NCBI RefSeq assembly: GCF_017813245.1
Contig: NZ_JAGIQL010000061.1
Span: 1-35,783, forward strand
DNA from: Streptomyces montanisoli
GTDB taxonomy: Bacteria > Actinomycetota > Actinomycetes > Streptomycetales > Streptomycetaceae
DNA length: 35,783 nucleotides
Direction: 5' to 3'
Below, in pieces: positions 23,653 to 30,163 of this stretch. A model generated the notes under the pieces. The model saw only the letters and a program-made list of their open reading frames with translations. It was not told where the DNA came from and made no database searches. The position numbers were made by a program, and so were the translations under genes. Numbering within the stretch: the first letter of the stretch is position 1; each line of letters opens with the position of its first letter.

Positions 23653-24561
23653 ATGACCACCGGATGGACCGCCGACCGTATCCCCGACCAGCACGGCAGG
23701 ATCGCCGTCGTCACCGGCGCGAACTCGGGCCTCGGCCTGGTCACCGCGACGGAGCTGGCGCGCCACGGCGCACACGTCGTGCTCGCTGTCCGCGACACCG
23801 GCGCCGGGCGGCAGGCAGCCCGCAGGATCGGCGGCGACGTCGAGGTGCGCGAGCTGGACCTGGCCTCCCTCGCGTCCGTACGAGCCTTCGCCGAGAAGCT
23901 GGCCGCCGACCATCCGGCGATCGACCTGCTGGTCAACAACGCCGGTGCCGTGCTGCTCGGCCCGCGCCGCACGTCCGCCGACGGCTTCGAGCTGCACCTC
24001 GCCACCAACATGCTTGGCCACTTCGCGCTGACCGGGCTGCTGCTGTCCACGCTGGCCGCGGGGAGGGAGCCGCGGGTGGTCAGTCTCAGCTCGATCACCC
24101 ACAAGAACGCGCACCTGGACTTCGACGACCTGATGTTCGAGCGCGGCTACCGGGCCGCTGCGGCCTACGGCCGGTCCAAGCTCGCCACGACGGTCTTCGG
24201 CATCGAGCTCGACCGGCGCCTGCGCGCGGCAGCATCGCCCATCGTCAGTACGCTCGCGCACCCCGGTCTCACGCGCACGAACCTGACTCCGCGCGCGTGG
24301 GAGCACCGCGGCCGGGCTGGGCGGGTGATCGCGTGGCTCGGCCTGCTGGCCACCCAGCCGGTGGAGCGCGGCGCCCTGCCGCAGTTGCGCGCCGCGACCG
24401 AACCCGGTGTGCGGGGCGGCCAGTTCTTCGGCCCTGCGGGGCTCCGGGAGACGCGCGGCCGGGTCACCGAGGCCCGACTCGGCCGGGAGGCGGCGGGCCC
24501 GGCCATCGGCAGGCGACTGTGGTCGGCGGCCGAGGAACTGACCGGGGTCGGCTATCTGTGA
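23653..24561 (+). CDS. Short-chain dehydrogenase/reductase
   Basis: The product is 302 residues. The Rossmann cofactor motif TGANSGLGLVTA is near residue 20, NNAGAVLLG near 97, the catalytic Ser in VVSLSSITH near 142, and the Tyr-Lys pair in AAYGRSKLA near 177. It fits the retinol-dehydrogenase/oxidoreductase-like SDRs commonly paired with MmyB-type regulators in actinomycetes. The ATG at 23653 has AGGGAG six bases upstream. It is monocistronic, and its substrate is unknown. Confidence 0.92.
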   Translation: MTTGWTADRIPDQHGRIAVVTGANSGLGLVTATELARHGAHVVLAVRDTGAGRQAARRIGGDVEVRELDLASLASVRAFAEKLAADHPAIDLLVNNAGAVLLGPRRTSADGFELHLATNMLGHFALTGLLLSTLAAGREPRVVSLSSITHKNAHLDFDDLMFERGYRAAAAYGRSKLATTVFGIELDRRLRAAASPIVSTLAHPGLTRTNLTPRAWEHRGRAGRVIAWLGLLATQPVERGALPQLRAATEPGVRGGQFFGPAGLRETRGRVTEARLGREAAGPAIGRRLWSAAEELTGVGYL

Positions 24562-24775
24562 GCCGGTGGCACGACACGCCCGCCGCCACCCGGGTGCGGC
24601 CGAAGCGACGGGCGGCAGCGCCCCGCCCCAACCGCCCTTTGGCCCGTCGCGATCTTGGCCCGCCAGCGCGAGGCTCTTTGCCCCAAAAGGCCACCACAAT
24701 CGTCGCGACCACAATCGCAACACGCGCGCACGCCGGCGCGCAGCGTTCCGCCTCCCGCGCGAACCGATACAGGAT

Positions 24776-24797
24776 GCTGTACACCCTGCTGTACACT
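24776..24797 (+). promoter_or_regulatory. Promoter and direct-repeat operator of the RHH/Doc-like pair
   Basis: GCTGTACAC occurs at 24776-24784 and 24788-24796, exactly 12 bases apart, each containing the palindrome TGTACA. The -10-like TACACT (24792-24797) overlaps the second repeat and is six bases from the ATG at 24804. A repeat period near one helical turn suits a ribbon-helix-helix autorepressor. Confidence 0.6.
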
Positions 24798-24803
24798 CAC
24801 AGC

Positions 24804-25052
24804 ATGTCGAAACCCGTGACGATCCGCGTGCCGGAAGAGCTGCACGCCCAGCTGCAGGAGCGAGCCGAAGCCGAGGGCACCACGGTCACCTCCCTCATCA
24901 CCGAGGCCGCACGCAACGCCGTACGCGACCCCCGTCTCGAAGGCGCGGCGGAGATCTTCCGCGCGTTCCTGGCCGACAACGCCGCAGCGTTCGACGCGGC
25001 CTTCCCCGATGACGCGCCCGCTCGGCTGGACGCCTCCCGGCGGGCCGCCTGA
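24804..25052 (+). CDS. Ribbon-helix-helix antitoxin-like protein
   Basis: The product is 82 residues. The ribbon-helix-helix domain is VTIRVPEELHAQLQERAEA with TTVTSLITEAARNAV after it, at residues 5-40. The acidic, alanine-rich tail (FRAFLADNAAAFDAAFPDD) is suited to wrapping a toxin. The Doc-like gene begins two bases after the stop, so the pair is one operon. There is no ribosome site; the ATG lies six bases past a -10-like hexamer and translation is probably leaderless. Confidence 0.75.
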   Translation: MSKPVTIRVPEELHAQLQERAEAEGTTVTSLITEAARNAVRDPRLEGAAEIFRAFLADNAAAFDAAFPDDAPARLDASRRAA

Positions 25053-25054
25053 CC

Positions 25055-25426
25055 ATGGACCTGCACATCGACATCCGGTGGCTCCTGGAGCGCCAGGCAG
25101 AGGTTCTGCCCAAGCATCCCTCGGTGCACGACTTCTCCGCCCTGGTGGCCGCCGTCGCCCGCCATCGCGTCAACACCCCGCAGATCGGTGTCGCCGTCGA
25201 CAACGCCTGGCGCGCGGCCGCCCTGATGCACACGCTCATCCGGCTCCGCCCGCTCCCCGCACGTAACGCCCTGTTCGGCTCGGCCGTGGCAGTCGCTTAC
25301 ATGGATGCCGCCGGCGAGGGCATCGACCCACCGTACGGCGCGCTTATCGACCTCTCGGGCGACATCGCGGCCGACCGTGCGGACGTGTACGACACGGCCG
25401 ACCGTCTGCGGTCCTGGCGCATCTGA
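25055..25426 (+). CDS. Doc-like (Fic-fold) toxin with degenerate motif
   Basis: The product is 123 residues. The layout (LHIDIRWLLERQAE, FSALVAAVARHRV, AWRAAALMHTLIRLRPLPARN, then AVAVAYMDAAGEGIDPPYGALIDL) matches proteins annotated as Doc-type toxins in streptomycetes. Doc and Fic enzymes transfer phosphate or AMP and need HPFxxGNKR. In the expected place here is RPLPARNALFGSA, lacking the His and the GNKR loop, so catalysis by the standard mechanism is doubtful. Adjacent to an RHH antitoxin-like gene, it may still be an interacting or altered-activity toxin. Confidence 0.7.
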   Translation: MDLHIDIRWLLERQAEVLPKHPSVHDFSALVAAVARHRVNTPQIGVAVDNAWRAAALMHTLIRLRPLPARNALFGSAVAVAYMDAAGEGIDPPYGALIDLSGDIAADRADVYDTADRLRSWRI

Positions 25427-25456
25427 CGGCCCATCCAGCTGTGCCTTCCCCGGCCG

Positions 25457-26329
25457 TCAGCGGCCGATGCCGTCCAGCTCGGCCGTGTCCTCCTCGGAGA
25501 GGGCGAGCCCGGCGCCCGCGATGTTCTCGCGCAGGTGCGCGGCCGATGACGTGCCGGGGATGAGCAGGATGTTCGGCGAGCGCCGCAGCAGCCAGGCCAG
25601 GGCGACGGACATCGGCGTGGCGCCCAGGCGGGCCGCGACCGCCGAGAGCGCCTCGGACTGAAGCGGTGTGAAGCCTCCGAGCGGGAAGAACGGCACGTAC
25701 GCGATGCCGTCGGCGGCGAGACGGTCGATGAGGTCGTCGTCCTGGCGGTGGGCCAGGTTGTACATGTTCTGCACGCAGACGATAGGGGCGATCCCCCGCG
25801 CCTCGGCGACCTGTTCCTCGGTGACGTTGCTGACTCCGAGGTGTCGGATCAGGCCGTCGCGCTGGAGTTCGGCGAGCGTCCCGAACGCCTCGGCGAGCGA
25901 GCCGGGCTGTGGGCCCTCGGCGTCGCCCATGCGCATGTTGACCAGGTCGAGTACCTCGACTCCGAGGGCTTTGAGGTTCCCTTCGACCTGCCTGCGCAGG
26001 TCTTCGGGTCGCCTGGCCGTCGGCCAGCCGCCCTGCGCGTCGCGGTTCGCGCCCACCTTCGTGGCGATGAACAACGACTCCGGGTAGGGGTGCAGCGCTT
26101 CACGGATCAGCTCGTTGGTGACGCGCGGGCCGTAGGCGTCGCTGGTGTCGATGTGGGTGATACCACCATCGACCACGGCATGGAGCACCTCAAGGGCGCC
26201 GTTGTGGTCGGCGGGCGGCCCCATGACCCACGGGCCGGCGAGTTGCATCGCGCCGTAACCGAACCGGGTGACGGCCGAGTCGCCCAGGGTCCAGGTGCCG
26301 CCGGGGAGTGGGGTGGGGGAAGTGTGCAT
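25457..26329 (-). CDS. Aldo/keto reductase
   Basis: The product is 290 residues with the AKR barrel: GYGAMQLAGPW near residue 24, ITHIDTSDAYGP near 57 (catalytic Asp and Tyr), IATKVG near 87 (Lys), and DGLIRHLGVSN near 155. The fourth tetrad residue, usually His, is Asn in LVNMRMG near 127, a replacement seen in the YdbC-like subgroup. The C-terminal NADPH-binding loop is LLIPGTSSAAHLREN. It is divergent from an HxlR regulator with a palindrome between, a common pair that responds to electrophiles. The ATG at 26329 has AGAGG seven bases upstream. Confidence 0.92.
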   Translation of the reverse strand: MHTSPTPLPGGTWTLGDSAVTRFGYGAMQLAGPWVMGPPADHNGALEVLHAVVDGGITHIDTSDAYGPRVTNELIREALHPYPESLFIATKVGANRDAQGGWPTARRPEDLRRQVEGNLKALGVEVLDLVNMRMGDAEGPQPGSLAEAFGTLAELQRDGLIRHLGVSNVTEEQVAEARGIAPIVCVQNMYNLAHRQDDDLIDRLAADGIAYVPFFPLGGFTPLQSEALSAVAARLGATPMSVALAWLLRRSPNILLIPGTSSAAHLRENIAGAGLALSEEDTAELDGIGR

Positions 26330-26393
26330 CGTGGCGCCTCTCGTCGCGTACGGGGTGGCGTTTCCGGCCTCCCTGCAGCAGTATCGGAGAGCC

Positions 26394-26410
26394 ACTTCCC
26401 CATGGGAAGT
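26394..26410. promoter_or_regulatory. HxlR-type operator
   Basis: ACTTCCC-CAT-GGGAAGT is a 17-bp palindrome with perfect seven-base arms, located in the 128-base gap between the divergent aldo/keto reductase and HxlR genes. HxlR regulators typically bind such sites. Confidence 0.65.
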
Positions 26411-26457
26411 AGGCACCTGTGAGTGCGTAACCCTTCTACCGGTGAGAGGTGAGATCA

Positions 26458-26916
26458 GTGGGGATGACGAAGGCCGGTGAGAAGCCCGGTGAGAAGGCCG
26501 GTGAGAAGGCCAGGTCCAAGGCGGAGTACGACGCGTTCCTGGCGGCATGCCCCAGCCGTCAGCTGCTCGACCGCATCTCGAACAAGTGGGTCGTGCTCGT
26601 TCTGTGCGCGCTGGGTGGCGGCGGCTCCGGCGTGCCCGGTGCGCCGGACGGGGCGAGGGCGATGCGCTACTCGGAGATCGCGCGGCTGCTGGCCGGGGTC
26701 AGCCAGAAGATGCTGACCCAGACCCTGCGGTCGCTCGAACGCGACGGCCTCCTTACCCGCACCGTGACGCCGACCGTCCCCGTCACCGTCTCCTACGAGC
26801 TGACGGACCTCGGCCTCTCGCTCCACGAGCTGACCCGAAGCCTCAGGTACTGGGCGCAGTCCCACATGGACGAGGTCTTCGCACGTCGCGAGGAGTACGA
26901 CGTCCGCGCCTCGTGA
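26458..26916 (+). CDS. HxlR-family transcriptional regulator
   Basis: The product is 152 residues. The winged-helix HxlR domain covers about residues 20-140: LLDRISNKWVVLVLCAL, MRYSEIARLLAGVSQKMLTQ and SLERDGLLTRTV. It differs from many HxlR proteins in having a Lys/Glu-rich N-terminal extension (GEKPGEKAGEKARSK) encoded by a 12-bp tandem repeat. The GTG at 26458 has AGAGG eight bases upstream; the ATG at 26464 is an alternative. The conserved cysteine near the start (FLAACPSRQ) is a possible redox sensor, as in quinone-sensing relatives. Confidence 0.87.
   Translation: MGMTKAGEKPGEKAGEKARSKAEYDAFLAACPSRQLLDRISNKWVVLVLCALGGGGSGVPGAPDGARAMRYSEIARLLAGVSQKMLTQTLRSLERDGLLTRTVTPTVPVTVSYELTDLGLSLHELTRSLRYWAQSHMDEVFARREEYDVRAS
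26476..26511. repeat. 12-bp tandem repeat in HxlR gene
   Basis: Three 12-bp units of the form ggtgagaagscc encode repeated Gly-Glu-Lys-(Pro/Ala) at the N-terminus of the HxlR regulator. The in-frame unit length suggests possible copy-number variation. Confidence 0.85.
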
Positions 26917-27011
26917 CGGGCGGCCTTCCGGCGAGGGTGGCCGCAGGACCATGCCCGCGCAGGAGATGGCGTCCTGGCTGTGGCGGCCGGGCGGGATGCC
27001 CCGAAGTGAAA

Positions 27012-27048
27012 GCCCCGCCGCTCCCCGGGATCACCGGGACGGCGGGGC
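27012..27048. terminator. Bidirectional terminator hairpin
   Basis: GCCCCGCCG (27012-27020) pairs with CGGCGGGGC (27040-27048), and an inner CCCGG pairs with CCGGG, giving an extended stem with a five-base loop. It lies between the convergent HxlR and alpha/beta hydrolase genes. Confidence 0.75.
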
Positions 27049-27208
27049 CTGCACGCTGGGCTGACCAACGGCAGCCAGTGGCCCGTCGGTCACGAGGAGC
27101 ACACCATCCGGAGCCGTCTCCGCAGCGAATGCACGTCCCGTCAGCCGGAAGGTCAGAGAGACCCTTCGGGTGGCTGCCTCTTCGGATGGACGGCGGTGGC
27201 TTCCCGGA

Positions 27209-28105
27209 TCAGACGGTCAGCTGATCGAGAATGCCGGCCAGCTTCGCCGGTTCGAGCAGGTACCCGACGTGGCTGGTGTCCAAGGTGTGCACGTCGTAGG
27301 GGTTGTCCGGTGTCAGTGCGTCCCCTTCGGCGATGAGGCGGTCCTGCATGGCCACAGGAAGCGAGCGGTCGGCGGTGAGGCGGACATAGGTGCGCGCGAC
27401 CGTTCCCCAGGTCTCGGCGCGTCCTCGGGCGTCGGATGTCATCACCGCCAGCGACTCGTCCGGCTGGAGGAGGTTGAGGAACGCCCGGAACTGCTCTTCG
27501 GTGCCGTCCGCCATGATGGCCGCCTTGAGGGCGGCGAGCATGGCGGGATCCGCCGTGCGGTAGTTGGCGCGCCCCACGCCGAGTTCTGCGGGGCGGCCGA
27601 CATTCAGCGGGGCCAGCGGGGCCAGGAGGTTGTCGCCGAACTCGGGCTCCTGCATGTACTCGATGGGGTTCGCCCGCTGGACGCACGCCCATGCCGAGAC
27701 GTAGACGAGCCGGTTCACCAGATCGGGGACCGTGTTGGCCACTCCGGTGATGGTCATCCCACCGAGGCTGGATCCCACGAGCACCACCGGTCCGTGCTCG
27801 GCCACTCGCCGGACGATGCCGGTAACCATGTCGACGTTGTCCTGCAGGGTGACCCCTGCCAGTGTCGACGGCTCGGCGGCCCATGCGTCGAGGTCCTGCG
27901 GGGCCTGGTAGGCGGCCGGGTACTGCGCGTCGAAACCGTGGCCCGGGAGATCCACGGCGAAGGTGCGGTGACCGAGCAGCGCCAGTTCCCGCTGAACGGG
28001 CGCCCACATCAACGAGTTGGAGCAGGAGCCGTGCACGAGCACGAAGGTGGGGTTCGCGTCGCGGGCGTACCGCGGACGGGAGGGATTGCTGGAGACAGGT
28101 GTCAT
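27209..28105 (-). CDS. Alpha/beta hydrolase
   Basis: The product is 298 residues. The oxyanion segment is LVHGSCSNSLMW near residue 22. The nucleophile elbow VLVGSSLGGMTI (Ser in GSSLGG) is near 106, and the catalytic His is probably in LDTSHVGYLLEP near 278. The fold matches the hydroxynitrile-lyase/methyl-esterase-like group of hydrolases acting on small esters. The start at ATG 28105 is chosen by alignment with the domain, because the ribosome site is weak. A long upstream region of about 310 bases precedes it. Substrate unknown. Confidence 0.88.
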   Translation of the reverse strand: MTPVSSNPSRPRYARDANPTFVLVHGSCSNSLMWAPVQRELALLGHRTFAVDLPGHGFDAQYPAAYQAPQDLDAWAAEPSTLAGVTLQDNVDMVTGIVRRVAEHGPVVLVGSSLGGMTITGVANTVPDLVNRLVYVSAWACVQRANPIEYMQEPEFGDNLLAPLAPLNVGRPAELGVGRANYRTADPAMLAALKAAIMADGTEEQFRAFLNLLQPDESLAVMTSDARGRAETWGTVARTYVRLTADRSLPVAMQDRLIAEGDALTPDNPYDVHTLDTSHVGYLLEPAKLAGILDQLTV

Positions 28106-28417
28106 ACGGATCGGTCCAATGTCCGGGGCGGTGCGGCGGTGCCTGGCCCTGTGGGCCGGTGCCGGCGCGGTGGACCGCCAAAGCTGCGTGGAGAAGCGGG
28201 CAGGCCTGTTCACCAGGCGCAGCACAGCTCAGTGGCCGTGCGCAGCCCGCGGGAACAGTGCCGCTGAGACCGCGGCGGTCTCTCGGGTCTCTCGACTGAC
28301 GCCGGTCGCTGAGCGACTGCGGCGGCAGGCGTCTCAGGCAGTCCGGACGCGGACGTAGATGTAAGACATGGCGGTAGCGTACCTGACCAGGGACGAGTAC
28401 CGGCGCGTGTACTGCGG
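28106..28417 (-). other. Leader-like region with hairpins and tiny ORF
   Basis: This gap upstream of the hydrolase contains hairpins GAGACCG-CGG-CGGTCTC (28266-28282) and GTCGCT-G-AGCGAC (28305-28317). It also holds an 11-codon minus-strand frame (28334-28369, MSYIYVRVRTA) that begins six bases after the -10-like TACGCT. No larger gene is supported. A regulatory leader is possible but unproven. Confidence 0.35.
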
Positions 28418-28890
28418 TCAGGCCGCTCCGGCCTCCTCGCCGGCCAGGAACGGGAGCAGCAGCGCGAGCAGAGCGCGCGGCCGGTGCAGCGGGATGATGT
28501 GGCCACAGTCCTTCAGGACGTGTCCGGTGAGATCGTCGGTGACCGGGCGGAGTTGGCGTTCCAGTGCGGCGCCGACGGGCCGGGCGCCCAGCGCCATCGT
28601 CGGCACCGTCAGACGAGCGGCGGCGACGGTGTGCTCGATCTGCGCCGCGCTCTCCGGCAGGGCGCGGTAGTAGGAGAACGCGCGGCTCAACGCCTGCCGA
28701 CAGGTGTACGCGCGGACGAAGGCGTCCCGGATGGCGGAACGCACGCCGTCGCCGAGCGTGCCGGCGCGCAGGAACCAGTCGATGTAGGCGGCCTCGTGCC
28801 CGTCGAGCACGGTCTCGGCGAGCCCGGGCTCGGCGCAGTGGAAACCGAACCACCACGGCGGACCGCCCGCTGGCAGGGGGCTCGATGCGC
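28418..28890 (-). pseudogene. 3' remnant of an epoxide-hydrolase-like alpha/beta hydrolase
   Basis: The readable minus-strand frame matches only the cap and C-terminal part of an epoxide-hydrolase-type alpha/beta hydrolase: WWFGFH, LAETVLDGHEAAYIDWFLR, AFSYYRALP, VPTMALGARPVG, and the catalytic His in LKDCGHIIPLHRP. The family similarity continues upstream of the first ATG (28810) to about 28860 with no start. The N-terminal half with the nucleophile is missing, replaced by the divergent methyltransferase gene. This looks like a gene truncated by an insertion or deletion, probably inactive. Confidence 0.65.
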
Positions 28891-28928
28891 ACTGGTGCGC
28901 GGGCGCGCGTGCTGGTGGGATGTGGGGC

Positions 28929-29699
28929 GTGAACGCATCTCCCGCCGGCCCCGCGCCGGCCGCAGCGCCCGTGTACGACCGGATCGGCGTCGGCTACCGC
29001 GACGTGCGCAGGCCCGACCCCCGGCTCGCGGCGGTGCTGCGGCGCGTGCTGGACGGCGCCAGGACCGTCGTCAACGTCGGTGCGGGCGCCGGGTCGTACG
29101 AGCCCGACGACCTCGACGTCACCGCCGTCGAGCCGTCGCGGGTGATGCTCGGCCAGCACCCGGGCCGGGCGAAGGTGCGGGCGTGCGCCGAGCAACTACC
29201 CTTCGCGGACGGCGCGTTCGACGCGGCCATGGCCGTGATGACCGTGCACCACTGGACGGACCTCGCCGGCGGCCTCGCCGAACTGCGGCGCGTCGCGCGG
29301 CGCCAGGTGGTGTTCACGTGGGACGTGGCGCACCGGCCCGACCTGTGGCTCCTGGCCGAGTACCTGCCGGAGATCAGGGCGATGGACGAGGCCAGGTTCC
29401 GGCCGGTCGCCGAGGTGGCCGCGCTGATGGGCGCGCACACCGTGCTGCCGTTCCCCATCCCGCACGACTTCACCGACGGGTTCCAGACGGCGTACTGGCG
29501 CCGCCCCGAGATGTTCCTCGACCCCGCCGTGCGTGCCGCCAACTCGACGTTCGCGCAGCTGCCCGCGGACGTCGTGGAGCCCGCGATGGCGCGGCTGCGC
29601 GCCGATCTGGACTCCGGCGCCTGGGCCCGCCGCCACGCCGGCCTGCTGACGCGCGAGGCCGTCGACTACGGCTATCGCGTGCTGATCGCGGGCGACTGA
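28929..29699 (+). CDS. Class I SAM-dependent methyltransferase
   Basis: The product is 256 residues. The SAM-binding motif I reads VVNVGAGAGSYEP near residue 47, VTAVEPS (motif II) near 65, LPFADGAFDAAMAV near 90 and a WDVAHRPD strand follow. The fold fits UbiE/type 11 methyltransferases acting on small molecules. The GTG at 28929 has GGTGGG nine bases upstream; the in-frame ATG at 28920 has no usable ribosome site. It begins next to the truncated hydrolase remnant. Substrate unknown. Confidence 0.85.
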   Translation: MNASPAGPAPAAAPVYDRIGVGYRDVRRPDPRLAAVLRRVLDGARTVVNVGAGAGSYEPDDLDVTAVEPSRVMLGQHPGRAKVRACAEQLPFADGAFDAAMAVMTVHHWTDLAGGLAELRRVARRQVVFTWDVAHRPDLWLLAEYLPEIRAMDEARFRPVAEVAALMGAHTVLPFPIPHDFTDGFQTAYWRRPEMFLDPAVRAANSTFAQLPADVVEPAMARLRADLDSGAWARRHAGLLTREAVDYGYRVLIAGD

Positions 29700-29756
29700 G
29701 CGGCCACCGTGACGGCGGGCTCGCGCCCGGCGCGCCGGAAAACCGGGTGTGCGCTC

Positions 29757-30137
29757 TCAGGGGCGGTCGAGGCGGAGCCTGGCCGCCCGGGGCAGGGTCG
29801 CCACCACCAGGTCGTACGAGTCCTCCACCAGCTCGCGCACCATGCGCTGCGGCAGCTCGCCGACCGTGACGGTGTTCCAGTGGCGCTTGTTGAGGTGCCA
29901 GCCCGGGACGATCGACGGGTACGCCTCGCGCAGCCGTACGGCCTCCTCCGGGTCGCACTTCAGCGAGACCGTCAGCGGGTCCTCGTCCAGCGCGCAGAGC
30001 GCGAAGATCTTGGACTCGACCTTGAACACCGTGAGGCCGGGCGCGCTCGGGAACGGGACGTCCTCGACCGCGCCCGCGAGGCCGAGGCAGAAGGACCTCA
30101 GCCGCTGCGCCGTCATCGGGCGGGGCGACGATGTCAT
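29757..30137 (-). CDS. MmcQ/YjbR-family protein
   Basis: The product is 126 residues of the MmcQ/YjbR (DUF419-like) family. Typical features are the N-terminal helix LRSFCLGLAGAVEDVPF, FKVESKIFALCAL near residue 40, LKCDPEEAVRLREAYPSI near 60, and PGWHLNKRHWNTVTV near 78 (conserved HxNKxHWxTV). The role is uncertain, with DNA-binding-like folds suggested. It follows corC on the minus strand with 13 bases between, altered by a 17-bp duplication. It is the distal member of the phoH-ybeY-corC block. Confidence 0.9.
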   Translation of the reverse strand: MTSSPRPMTAQRLRSFCLGLAGAVEDVPFPSAPGLTVFKVESKIFALCALDEDPLTVSLKCDPEEAVRLREAYPSIVPGWHLNKRHWNTVTVGELPQRMVRELVEDSYDLVVATLPRAARLRLDRP

Positions 30138-30163
30138 GGCGTCACCGATGTCATGGCGTCACC
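30130..30163. repeat. 17-bp tandem duplication at the corC-mmcQ junction
   Basis: GATGTCATGGCGTCACC occurs at 30130-30146 and again at 30147-30163. On the minus strand each copy carries GTGACGCCATGACATC: one ends corC, the other supplies the start of the mmcQ-like gene. Confidence 0.95.

Noticed and set aside
28334..28369. The 11-codon frame as a confident gene
   Set aside because: It has a suggestive start position but no homology that I know. It is left as a possible leader within the region entry rather than a CDS.
27153..29195. A 680-codon minus-strand open frame
   Set aside because: It overlaps the alpha/beta hydrolase and hydrolase remnant in another frame and reads as His/Arg/Pro-rich noise. 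The motifs lie in the other frame.
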